Shown: in pieces, positions 52,900 through 63,076 of the stretch | Layout: each line of letters starts with the position of its first letter | Numbering within the stretch: position 1 is the first letter of the stretch | From: Arenicola marina | Lineage: Eukaryota; Annelida; Polychaeta; Arenicolidae | DNA length: 64,000 bases | Direction: 5' to 3' | Assembly: GCA_964019135.1 (NCBI GenBank) | Contig: OZ025248.1 | Span: 53,561,670 to 53,625,669, forward strand | The notes under the pieces: generated by a model | The model's input: the letters and a program-made list of their open reading frames with translations, nothing else | Told to the model about the DNA's origin: nothing | Databases searched by the model: none | Program-made: the position numbers and the translations under genes

Positions 52900-55800
52900 T
52901 CATGGTAGAAGAGGGATGACCGCTTTCCATTTTCTTAGAAATATTGTCTCGCTACGATACTGTTCTGTTATTCCAAATTTTTCTATATCATAATAATAGT
53001 TAATACAATTTATCAAGCCACAAAGAATAGGGGTAACATGAGCCCATTTACACTGATAGATATATTTTTTTCCAATGATAATTATATGGTTAAGCAGGCG
53101 AGAAAAAGGCGAGGTTGTCACTCCTAACATCACAGTCTGAGCCGAAATGAATGTGCCAATGTCTTCTTCAGTGACACTTCTAAGCAAAGCTATACATTCT
53201 GACCATAATGACTTCACTGGTTGACGGTTGACAATAATAAAATAGATGTTCTATCGTTTCACACTCGTTACCGCAAAAGCCACACATATCAGAGTTAACT
53301 ATTTTACTCATGTATAAGAACCTATTCGTTACGGTTGATCTGTGTAAAATCATGAACTGAAATCTTCTCATTCTCTCATCCGTATTGGCGTTCACCGGTA
53401 ATTTATATAATGTTTTCCATGTATCCCTTTCTATTTGTACACCTAAAATATCTGACCATTTGCGCTCATTATTCCGCCCGTATATCAGTGATTTAACTAA
53501 TTTTTTATAAGTTTCGTTGCACACACGCTTCATCTGCTTTCTATGATTCGTAAATTTACAAACAACTGATTTTAGCTTTATACCTCCTCTTAACATTTCA
53601 TATTTCCATTCTCTGGGAATATAATGGATCACCCCGTAGAAATCCGCAAAATTTATGCGGATATCAAACTTTATGCAAAATTCATTCCAGCCCATGAACT
53701 CCCCTTGTTCGTTAATAACATCATTAGCAAAAACTATACCTTTCTTGATAAATTCGGTCTTTCTACATATAACATTTTCATAAAATAAGTATTCCACAAA
53801 TGATACTCCAACACATTACGGGTAATCTCAATATCCTTGCTCACTTGCCGGTAGCAGTACCAGGAATTAAAAACATCAGCCCAAAATGGGTTTTCTACCT
53901 TAATACAATTTCTTAATGAATGCAAATCTAATTCCCAACAATGTACTTTTTCACCACAAATAGTGTCACAGAACAAATCTTGCCATGCTCCATCTTGCCG
54001 GATAAGTTTTTGAATCCAAGTCAATTTCAAAGCTTGCAACATAGATTGTGTATGCGTAAGGTTAACGCCCCCCTCTTCTATTGACTGGGCCATTATATTT
54101 AACGAAAGCTTAGGTTTTTTCTTGTTCCAAACAAAATGTCGAATGGCACCGTCAATTTTGTCTAGATAACGCTTTTCCGGCATAGGTAGAGCAGACATCA
54201 CATGTATCAATTTCGGCAAGGCAAGAGTTTTTACTACTGTGACCCGACCACGGAGCGAAAGCCTTCGTTTACTGTATGCATTCAATATCTTTTCAAATTC
54301 GGCAATTTTGGACTCATAATTTATCATTACCATCTTCTTTTAGTCAACATGAAAACTTATTCCTAACAACCGAAACTCCTTTACCCAAGTCAATGGCAAA
54401 TCTGGACATATGTTTTGTTTTTCTTGTTCAAACTTCCCAAGCCATATAGCATTAGTTTTGTCAACATTAATTTTCAGTCCAGAGCAGTAATGGAAGGCCT
54501 TCAGTTTCCGTAAAGCATTTCTAACGGATGACTCACTACCATCTAATAAAAGAAACGTATCAACCGCGTAGTGTCCAATCTTAATATTCTTTCTTTCCAA
54601 CAATTATGCCCTTAATATTATTATCTTGCTTAATAGCCATTGCCAAAGGCTCAATGGACAAAATAAATAAATATGGCGATAATGGGTCGCCCTGTCTACA
54701 GCCTCTTCCGAGAGCAAAAAACTGAAAAGTTCCCATTATTAATGACACAACTCTCAGGACATCCATATAAAATATTGAACCACCTCATAAAAGATTCTCC
54801 GAAGCCATATGACCGAAATACTTGACGTATATAACTCCAACTTAACGTATCGAACGCTATTTCAAAATCTATAAGCAGAAGCATACCAGATTTTCTATTC
54901 TGAATTAAATAGTGCATGATATCATAGATCAATCTTGTGTTTTCTCCTATAAATCTATTTTGAATAAAACCTTTCTGATCCGAACTGATTTCCGGGCGCA
55001 CATTTTTTAATCTGTGAGCGAAAATACCTGATAATATTTTATAATCAGCATTAAGAAGAGAGATGGGGCGCCAATTCTTTAAATATTCTCGCCCTTGGGC
55101 AAACAAGTTATAATCCCTTGTCGTTGATTAATCGACAGAGAACCTGTTACATATGCAAATCGAAGACTTCTAACCAAATAGACACCTATATCGGTCCAGA
55201 AAAATTTATAAAAGTCAATAAGGAACCCATCACTTCCTGGCGACTTGTTATTTTTCATGTTTTTAACTACTTGAAGTATTTCTCTGCTTTCGATATCGAC
55301 ATCACATAACTCCTTTAATGTATCATCGAGACATTTAATATTTTTATCGTTAAAAAAAACCGGCATTTGTTCCGATGCCTGGGCATGGTCAGAGTTCGCA
55401 TATAACTTCTCGTAATAACCCTTTTGTTCTTGAATTATTCTCTCCTGATCCAATATCAATTCTTCGTCAACAACTAGTTTATTTATAAGCTTGTTAACAT
55501 AGTTACGCTTTTCAAGATTACAAAAATATTTGCTCGGCTTTTCTCCTTCTTCATAAAACTGTGACCTTGCCCTCAAAATGATTCCCTTGATTTTTGGCAG
55601 TCTCAATTTCTCTAGCTTCGCTTTTAGAATTTCCAACTCACTATAGTCACCGGTACTAGATTCTTCAAGCTGCTGAATTCTCAGCTACAGCGACTTTTCT
55701 TCTTTTAATTCAATCTTCTTCTTATAACTGGAATAGCTGATTCTACTACCTCGTATCTCCATTTTTAACATTTCGAAAAACATTTGGTCATTAATAGTAA

Positions 55801-56668
55801 GGTTAACAATTTCCCGTTTTGAACAGTCAGTACTATACATATCAACAGTTTTCGCGATACATGTCTTCACCAGCTTTACATAGTCAACGTCTCGCAATAA
55901 AGATGTATTAAATTTCCAGAAGCCGTTACCCCTCTCCGCTAAATAAAAATCTATATCGATTGTAACCAAAGAGTGATCTGTTCTATATCCCGGCTTTATG
56001 TCTGCGCCTTTCATCATTGTATGGATATCCGCAGTTACTAAATAAAAATCTAATCTAGCGCGTTGCGATTTGCGCTGAGAGTTGGTCCAAGTGAAGCGTC
56101 TCATGTTCGGGTGATTCACACGCCAGCAATCTAACAATTCTAACCTTTCTATTAAATTCAATACAGTTCTCTTCGCTTTAACGTTATTTTCTCTGACATA
56201 ACCCCGCGTATCACATTTATAGTCCAGCACCAAGTTCCAATCTCCACATATGATAATGCTCGTATTCTCAAGATTGTCTATTTTTTCTAACAGTTTCTCA
56301 TAAAACGCAGGACAATCTTTATTCGGACCATAAATAGTAACCAATGTCAATCTTTTACTGCAGAGCGTGACGTCTAATAATAACAGATTTCCAGCTTCAT
56401 CGGTATCCGTGCCATGCACAGTGTATTCAAACGTATTTCTTAACAGGATAGCAACCCCCCTAGCATGTGACGAATTGGAGTTAAAATAGCACGTTCCGTC
56501 GAATTCTTCTTTTAAAGCAGTTTGTTTCAATTCATCCAAATGGATATTTTGCAGACAATACACGCAGGCATTTTTCTCTACAAGCCAGTTAAGAACATCA
56601 ACTTTGTTATGCGGAGTTGCAAGTCCCCTAACGTTCATGCTAAAAATAGACAGGTGACTCATGTTCAC
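52900..56668 (-). pseudogene. LINE ORF2: APE endonuclease and reverse transcriptase, degenerate
   Basis: The endonuclease (55685-56668) starts MNMSHLSIFSMNVRGLATP and has YGPNKDCP, GDWNLVLDY, RARLDFYL and a TDHSLV catalytic His block. The usual catalytic Glu motif QETH reads QNIH. A TAG separates it from the RT part, which holds KSPGSDGF, NWRPISLLN, LLLIDFEIAFD and [12 protein letters not shown]. The active-site YADD reads YAVD (near 54570). The tail has the finger CGFCGNECETIEHLFYYC. At least two in-frame stops (near 55686 and 54341) and about five frameshifts (near 55090, 54700, 54590, 53780 and 53200) break it. Loss of the Glu and of one RT Asp means that both enzymes would be inactive. 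Confidence 0.85.
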
Positions 56669-57685
56669 GTTATTCTAATGTAAAAGTCAAGTATTACTGT
56701 AACTCTCATCATAGATGTCTTTGTCACATTGCTTTGTACGATTATGGATTTCATTGTTAGAGTATAAATTACGGGATTTAGATTATATAAATTTTAACTA
56801 AGTACCACCAAATAGCGATAACAAAAAAATGAAGGGGAAAAAAAGAAGAAAAAAAGAAAAAATCACCAAAGGGCCCCCAGCGGCAGAACGAGGGTCCCAG
56901 CGGTGCACATGGGCAGCCTATCTTCTATTTACAATATGCCCAGTTGTTCTCTGTCATTGACTCGCGTTTCATTGTCACGTGCATAAACATTGCACCAATG
57001 CTCTCTGTGAGCAGTAATAACATGAGCAACTAACGGACCTCGGCCCGTGGCTGCACAACAACAACTCTGTCTCGAGTAACATTACATCGCACTTGACCAA
57101 CAGCAAATTGAAAAACACTGTATATATGATATCAGCCTATATTACTAATATTGGTATCAATGAGCGCGAAACAGCGGCACTCAACAAAAAAACACAATAT
57201 AACGGCCCCAACATTGCATAAAGCAAGGTAAACGCAAACAGTCGCTCATAGAAAAATACAGATGGACTCCTTGCCGCTCAGGCACTGCCTCACAAATACA
57301 CCAATACACGCTGAGTGCGACACGATATAAATCGAAAATTAGCGCATACATTGCACCCCATAAAAGTTCATCTCTGTTCCCACAGCTATGACAGTTATAA
57401 AAGTATAAATGTGATATATGTTTTCAGCACCTTTTACTATAATTACGCGAGAGAGCGACACACCAACCGAAATCGGCCCCACCAATACCCAAATCAGGCC
57501 AAACACACACGGCCGCCCATAGAACAACAACAATGAAATTCTAAATTGACTCATGGCCGCTTGGCACTACTGACCCACACCTGTGCCCAGCTCGGTGTCA
57601 GGGTCGCTTGGTTTAGGGGTCGTATCAAAAACATGTTTGCAAAGATTATTTTAACCAACATACCTGGGTTAGCATATAGACCTGG
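56669..57685. other. Inter-ORF spacer of the LINE
   Basis: About 1 kb lies between ORF1 and ORF2. It has an A/G-rich patch near 56825-56865 followed by GGGCCCCCAGCGGCAGAACG. No conserved reading frame is seen on either strand. It may be part of the element or a later insertion. Confidence 0.4.
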
Positions 57686-58621
57686 TTATCTGTCACACTG
57701 CAGCCAACTCTCGGGGAGAGACCCCAATTTATCCACCGTGTATGCTTTGCCATCTACCAAAAGTCTGTCCCCTTGCACAATGGCGCGCTTGCCGTCTCGT
57801 CGTGCCGCTCTCATGACCGGGATTAGTGTCCTGCGTCGCTCCTGCAGTTCCCTCGGGAAATCCTCCTCGACAAAGATGTTGGTCCCACGAAGGCGTTACT
57901 TGATAGGTCGGCCCCGGGTCCGTTTGTCTCCAGGCGACGGCTTGGCGCCCAGTCTGTGACAGCGCTGTAGCTTCATCTCGCCGTCCAGATCCAGCTTGTT
58001 CTTGATGACTTCTTGGACCAGTCTGCTGCAGTCTTCCTCTGCTGAACTGGATTCGCCGAGACCGTAGAAAACAAGGTTTTCCCTTCTGCTGTATGTTTCC
58101 AATGCGACCAATTCCTTCTTAAATCTGCCTGCTTCTTCTCTCAGAGTCTTTATCTTTGGATCCGGATCTCTCTTCTCTAGAGTCTTTATTCTTTCCTTCC
58201 GCTCTCTGTTTTCTCTCTCTAACTCTAGAAGCTTGTTGTTGAATTCGGCCGATTCTTTTAGCAGCTCCACTTTCTTTGCCATTTCCCGCATAGCAGTTTG
58301 CATGTCGGGTAAAACGGCCACCTTGTCAAGTATTGTTTTCAACGTAGATTTGATATCGTTCACATCTGACAAGACTCCTGTCCCCACTGAATCCGCCATC
58401 GCCATATCCAAAGATTTAGGAGGTATCTCTTCAATATCGTAACAGTCTCTGATTGTCTTTTGCTTCTTATCTTCGACTTTCGAAGGTGGCGTAGCTCCGC
58501 TGCTATGTCGTCTTCGTTTGTCGCCTTTCGTTCCTCCCATACTTTGAGATGGCCCCCGAGTTGGACCGGCTGGGTTTACATGGCCGCTTGTTGACGACGC
58601 CTGCCTGGCTCCAAAACACAA
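57686..58621 (-). pseudogene. LINE ORF1 (RNA-binding chaperone-like), one in-frame stop
   Basis: The first 241 codons encode a basic, low-complexity N-terminus, a coiled coil of about 70 residues (LLELERENRERKERIKTLEK region), and the start of the RRM-like domain, YSRRENLVFYGLGE, then LQRCHRLGAKP. This combination is typical of ORF1 in L1, Tx1 and related LINEs. A TAA after GRPIK ends the frame, but the same frame continues with RLRGTNIFVEEDFP, MRAARRDGKRAIVQGDRLL and DGKAYTVD, the usual ORF1 C-terminal block, to a TAA at 57686-57688. Relatives have about 15-20 residues between RPI and this block, so a small deletion near the stop is likely. ORF1p binds the element RNA and aids target-primed reverse transcription. 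Confidence 0.75.
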
Positions 58622-58819
58622 CCAGATTTTTACTTCTGATATGTTCGCGGTGTGGGTCTCCAGGTTATATAACTCTGTCTTCTTCTGTTGCTAGGTATCT
58701 TCAACAACCTGTCTGCATATCTCTATGCCTGTACCGTCACATTAAGCACTGATAGATAGGCTCCCAGTGGCACCGCTCGAGACCTACGTCTAATCTGTAC
58801 CAGACATTGGAACCAAGCT

Positions 58820-59420
58820 CTCTGTAACACTAGCCACACCGGTCCGATGTGGCGGCGAGAGGTAAGTCCTCTCTGTCCTCGCTAGCATACTACCTGCCGG
58901 CCCTCTGTAACAATGGCCATACCGGTCCGATGTGGCGGCGAGCGGTAAGTCAGCTCTGTCCTCGCTAGCATTCTACCTGCCAGCCCTTTGTAACACTGGC
59001 CACATCGGTCCGATGTGGCGCCGAGAGGTAAGTCATCTCTGTCCTCACTAGCATTCTACCTGCCGGCCCTCTGTAACACTGGCCACACCGGTTCGATGTG
59101 GCGCCGAGAGGTAAGTCCTCTCTGTCCGCGCTAGCATTCTAACTGCCAGCCCTCTGTAACACTGGCCACACCGGTCCGATGTGGCGCCGAGAGGTAAGTC
59201 CTCTCTGGGCTCGCTAGCATTCTACCTGCCAGCCCTCTGTAACACTGGCCACACCGGTCCGATGTGGCGCCGAGAGGTAAGTCCTCTCTGTCCTCGCTAG
59301 CATTCTACCTGCCAGCCCTCTGTAACACTGGCCACACCGGTCCGATGTGGCGCCGAGAGGTAAGTCCTCTCTGTCCTCGCTAGCATTCTACTTGCCAGCC
59401 GTCTGTAACACTTGGGACAC
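58820..59420. repeat. 83-bp minisatellite, right part (split by the LINE)
   Basis: This is the continuation of the array at 52454-52808, with about seven units that have the same GAGAG/GTAAGT and CTGCCAG elements. The last unit decays at about 59415. The two parts give about 11-12 units before the LINE arrived. Confidence 0.9.
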
Positions 59421-60071
59421 CGGTCACATACACTTGATAGGATTACTGGCACTGTTTTATTACAGTAACATACACATAATAATTGCGCCTAAAGGGTACA
59501 CATCAACTTGAAGATACAACCAATTTGGGATATTATGATATCTATCTGGGTCGTTTGACCTAGAGTAGCAAACACGAATAGCTACAAATGGCTTACTACA
59601 AATGGCGTACTACAAATGCATACTACAAATGGCATACTACAAATGGCGTACTACAAATGTCATAAACATCAAGACCTGTTCGTGCCGCTACATATTAAAA
59701 TTGACCCGATACACCCGAAACTTGGGGAAGCGTAACGGATTATAGCAAGATCGTTACAATCGCTTCTATCAGGACAATCGTATTCGGTTTGAACAGTATA
59801 ATGTTGAGCCTGTGTGGACGCGACGCTGCCATTGGCTTCGGGTTATCGTTGGTAATTTTGTATCTATAGGAGATTTCGATAAATTGTGAGTCGGGAATAA
59901 TTATCTAATAACTCGTGCACTCGAGAAGCAAATTAATTTATTCCTACTGAAGTGCTCTGTACACCACGCCTACATGACCCAGCCACAGGACTAGATCCCA
60001 TTGCACGTTATATCCCACCGTTTCCGTTGCCAATTTAGCAATTTGTGTGCAATTTGGTGAACCGGATATCG
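59421..60071. other. Unique region with a small 14-16-bp tandem repeat
   Basis: Between about 59581 and 59663, five to six units of TACAAATGGCGTAC or a close variant occur in tandem. The rest of the stretch shows no gene signal on either strand. Confidence 0.55.
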
Positions 60072-60443
60072 CTGTATTTTGTTAGATGCTTACTGTAAAG
60101 AGTCGCCCACCTGTGGTACGACCCCACCGCTCGCCCCACCCCTCCCCCCCCCCGGTGAGTGGGCGGTCAAGTACCCGCGGGTGTGCGAGGGGGGCGTTCC
60201 CCGGGTGGGCGATTTATTTGACTGGGGTTTAACGGCACTTTTAGCCTGTTGGGCTATATCGTGCCATACTGGTTCTTCAATTTCCCCGGGTGGGGCGGAT
60301 GTGCCCGTCAGGTGGGGTGGAGGGAAGGTTGTGCCCTTGGTGGGCAGATGTGCTCACGGGGTGGAGGGGGGGGGGGGGGTGGGGGCGGTGGGGTCGTACC
60401 ACGGGTGGGCGCCTCCTTACAGTAAGCATCTAACAAATTACAG
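60072..60443. mobile_element. Foldback element with ~60-bp inverted repeats
   Basis: The left arm CTGTATTTTGTTAGATGCTT, ACTGTAAAGAGTCGCCCACC, TGTGGTACGACCCCACCG is matched in reverse complement by the right arm CTGTAATTTGTTAGATGCTT, ACTGTAAGGAGGCGCCCACC, CGTGGTACGACCCCACCG. Homopolymer C and G runs lie just inside the arms (60138-60152 and 60367-60380). The core is about 210 bp with no coding signal. It is a non-autonomous DNA transposon. The superfamily is unclear because no target duplication is obvious. Confidence 0.75.
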
Positions 60444-61448
60444 TGGGCACCGAAATCTTGTTTATTCGCGATTAAAGTAGATGAATATGGCAGGGAAAAA
60501 AACACAATGTCATCAATATTTCAACTTTCAACATTTTAGAATGGTTCGGAATAATCGGACACTAAGATCGGACACAGAAGTAGACAAGGCATATTAGCTG
60601 CTGAATCAAGTAATGCTGTTTCTAAGCCAGCGTGTCATGGTGTTGCTTTACTTGTCTCCACTCTCATCGACAAGTGATGGACTCAGCGAACAGCGACACT
60701 ACCATCCTAATCTACATTTCGTTGAAACTGTAGACAACCCCCCACCCCCCGCCCCGTCCCCCATTCAGACACACACACACTACCCCTCGATGAAGTGGTT
60801 CCAGCAGTCTTGCCGCGTTTAATCATCACACAAGCTGTGAAACAAGATATAAAGGTTGTTCCTAAACATTGCGTATTTACCGCATGTTTTGGGAGTTGAT
60901 GGTTTACGATAAGTTATAATTATATTGACTCAATAATTTGCGTAGACTTATAATGATAGTTTTCGACTGAGTACAGGAGACTATTGGCGTGCGTCTCCAG
61001 TTAATCAGAGGCTTATATGCGGAAAGGGGTGAGCGTTCTCGCCTATTTCTTACATGTACTAGGGATTTCTCCGCAAGGTCCGACCTTCGCCGCCAAAGGG
61101 CACCATCTGTATTCAAAGTAGGTCACATGCGTCTTTGATCAAAATGGGCGACTCCTACTCATTCCCATGCGTATTTTTTTGCGCTAACCATGCAGTGGTG
61201 CAGCTTACTGGTCTTATTTCTTATTTAACGAGTACGTTATCGACTATATGCCACATGGCGACGGCATCCAAGGGTCAGTCAACCCATCACCTCCTAATCT
61301 ACAGCCGCAGTTCTTTCGAACGAAATTCATGGTTCAAAACGCAGGGTACAGAAGGACACATTGATAATTCTTGCAGAAAAGGTGCTTTCGCCTCGGTCTA
61401 GAGCCCCCTGTGGAAACCCGCCCGGTATTGTCAGCTTGACTGGGTAAA
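60444..61448. other. Intergenic stretch, no gene supported
   Basis: Several short frames occur, none with conserved motifs. There is a C-rich tract near 60740 and a short CA run near 60770. From about 61000 the sequence becomes richer in CpG, leading into the region of the two candidate first exons. Confidence 0.4.
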
Positions 61449-61527
61449 ATGGACCACAAAGTACTCAACGAGGATTTCATTCGGAATGTATTGCGCTGCC
61501 CGTGTCCCCTCAGACCATATAAATCAG
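61449..61527 (+). CDS. Candidate short first coding exon (unknown protein)
   Basis: ATG in a fair context (AAAATGG) opens a frame MDHKVLNEDFIRNVLRCPCP then LRPYKS, which meets TCAG/GTAAGC, a good 5' splice site, at 61527/61528. The exon would be 79 nt, ending in phase 1. I recognise no family. The only support is the start, the open frame and the donor, so this may be chance. It could also be an upstream exon of the same gene as the candidate at 62200. Confidence 0.22.
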
Positions 61528-61579
61528 GTAAGCCAGTCCAGGCGCGAGACCACCGGCTCTCTAGCGCCATGCGGTGGCG

Positions 61580-62199
61580 GCCGCTGCTCTAACTTTCCAG
61601 GGAGAGTGTCGCAAACCCCCCTTGGCGTCATAGTAATGTGACAGAAACACTATCCGGCCAAAGTGGTCAGCATTCTAGGTTTCTATCCGCATTAGAGTGA
61701 TACCTAATGACCTTTCCCCCACCAGAGACTCTGGTCGCGCTAGCCAAAATGACGCTTGAGCGACACATTAGCACTTCAGCATGGGACCGGAAGTACTAGC
61801 AGGAATCCAGCAGGTAGCGGCCATTTTGTCTCGGCGGGAGACCTGTTATGGCATCGTCCGCGTCATGGCGCGTTCCAACTTCGGGACCGATTGGGATAGG
61901 TGGGCGGGCGCGGTGCAGGGCGGATGTGGGGGTTGATCTAAAATGCGGCGGTGGGGTGCGGGGGAGGGCATTACGCCGTGGTTCCCTATTGTAGTTGAGT
62001 GACAAGCGGCGCTTTCTGCGCAGTCTGGGGCACCCGACAGCCAATAAGATGCCACTTCCATACACCCTGGCGAGAGGTTAAAATATGTTATATAGCAGAT
62101 CAATGGTGAGAGAACAACTACAAACTGAAGGCGACGGTCGTGTTTGCGTCACCCGCTCTTTTGGAAAGAGGAATGTGGCTATATTCGGCGTCCCCCATA
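61580..62199 (+). promoter_or_regulatory. CpG-rich candidate promoter region with TATA-like box
   Basis: This stretch is locally G+C and CpG richer than its surroundings. It has GCGGCCATTTTG at about 61817 (the reverse complement resembles the YY1-type AAAATGGCSGC motif) and a TATATAG at 62089-62095, about 105 bp before the candidate signal-peptide ATG. That spacing would give a short 5' UTR. The link is an inference from position only. Confidence 0.3.
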
Positions 62200-62263
62200 A
62201 TGAGAGTCGCCATTGTAATCTACGTGTGTTTTTTCTTGCTGACGGTATGCGCAATTCAGACAA
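62200..62263 (+). CDS. First coding exon of a putative secreted protein (signal peptide)
   Basis: ATG at 62200 starts MRVAIVIYVCFFLLTVCAIQ then T. This has a basic residue, a hydrophobic core of about 14 residues and a VCA/IQT site that fits the -3,-1 rule of signal peptidase. The frame ends at ACAA/GTAAGT, a perfect donor, in phase 1. The whole signal peptide is thus encoded by one 64-nt exon, a common layout for secreted proteins. A possible next exon is at 62871-62913. The mature protein lies mostly beyond the window, so function is unknown. Confidence 0.5.
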
Positions 62264-62870
62264 GTAAGTCTTTATTCTTCCTATGTAGTTAAATATATGT
62301 GGTTTATGATGTATTAGTAATCCAATTGAATACTTGTTTGGGTCTCCAAGTTTTCGATTGTTTATCTCAGAAAATTCTAAAGTTTTAGGTCATGTTAAAA
62401 GAGTAGTATGACAAGAACATCACTTCATGTTTGGTTCTTTTAATTAAATAGCCATATGCTAATTACAACGGAGATAAAGACATAGCCAGTGAACATTGAA
62501 GGACCAAAGATATAAATATCGTACCGCCTACAAGTATGGCAAACAAGAACTTGCAAATAATAGCCTCACGACAGCTGTACTTGGAATTGAATTTAATAAA
62601 TTAATACTTCTTTTTTTTTAAATGTAAGTAATAATTTAAAATTGATTAAATTAAGGTTTTTGAATTAATAATTATTTTTTTAGTAAATATAATATATTAT
62701 TATGTGGGAAAGCACAAGTACTGACTGAAACAGGGGAATGTTTAATGTTTAGTATTGTGAGCCGTGAGCAACAGGCCGGAGCGGGCTTGCACACTGATCC
62801 CCGTGGCGGCACCGTCTGTTATGGACATCTCGTCTACCGTGAGTCAGACGGTATCTCCTTGTTATTTCAG
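62264..62870. other. AT-rich putative intron
   Basis: This stretch is strongly AT-rich (62580-62710 especially) and has no repeats of note. A short GC-rich island at about 62755-62840 is the only candidate functional part. Confidence 0.4.
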
Positions 62871-62913
62871 GTGGTTTCTCTACAGTACTCAAGCGAGACG
62901 AGGTCGCCAATTC
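62871..62913 (+). CDS. Possible second exon of the putative secreted protein
   Basis: TTGTTATTTCAG precedes GTGGTTTCTCTACAG and GTAAGT follows AATTC at 62913, giving a 43-nt piece with good splice signals. Joined in phase 1 to the 62200 exon, it reads SGFSTVLKRDEVANS with a KR dibasic pair. A GC-rich piece at about 62764-62839 with an open frame and a GTGAGT donor could be an alternative exon, but its acceptor is poor. Confidence 0.35.
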
Positions 62914-63076
62914 GTAAGTCAATCTCTGGCTCACTATGGCATATTATTATCATTGCCAAAGAGCATGATTAATGCTTTTTGCATATATATATAGGTATAT
63001 GTTGCACACGTAGCTAACGCGAATTATCACATTCAAAACTTTAATTTTGTACATGAAGATAAAACACGAAACAAAC

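Larger units (their letters stand above)
52809..58819 (-). mobile_element. Near-full-length L1/Tx1-like LINE, inactive
   Basis: The minus-strand element of about 6 kb has a 5' UTR of about 200 bp (58622-58819), ORF1 (57686-58621), a spacer of about 1 kb without genes (56669-57685), ORF2 (52900-56668), a short 3' UTR and an A-rich tail (T runs at 52810-52834 on the + strand). It interrupts the 83-bp minisatellite exactly: the left flank ends CCCTCTGT and the right flank resumes CTCTGTAACAC, so CTCTGT (52803-52808 and 58820-58825) is a candidate target-site duplication. An APE-type endonuclease, an RT with NWRPISLLN and [12 protein letters not shown], and a C-terminal CxxC...HLFYYC finger place it with the L1/Tx1 group. 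Stops and frameshifts, plus loss of catalytic residues in both enzymes, show that it is dead. Confidence 0.88.

Noticed and set aside
57315-57959. Plus-strand frames across the LINE ORF1 and spacer
   Set aside because: They are antisense to a clear ORF1 C-terminal block and have no domain of their own.
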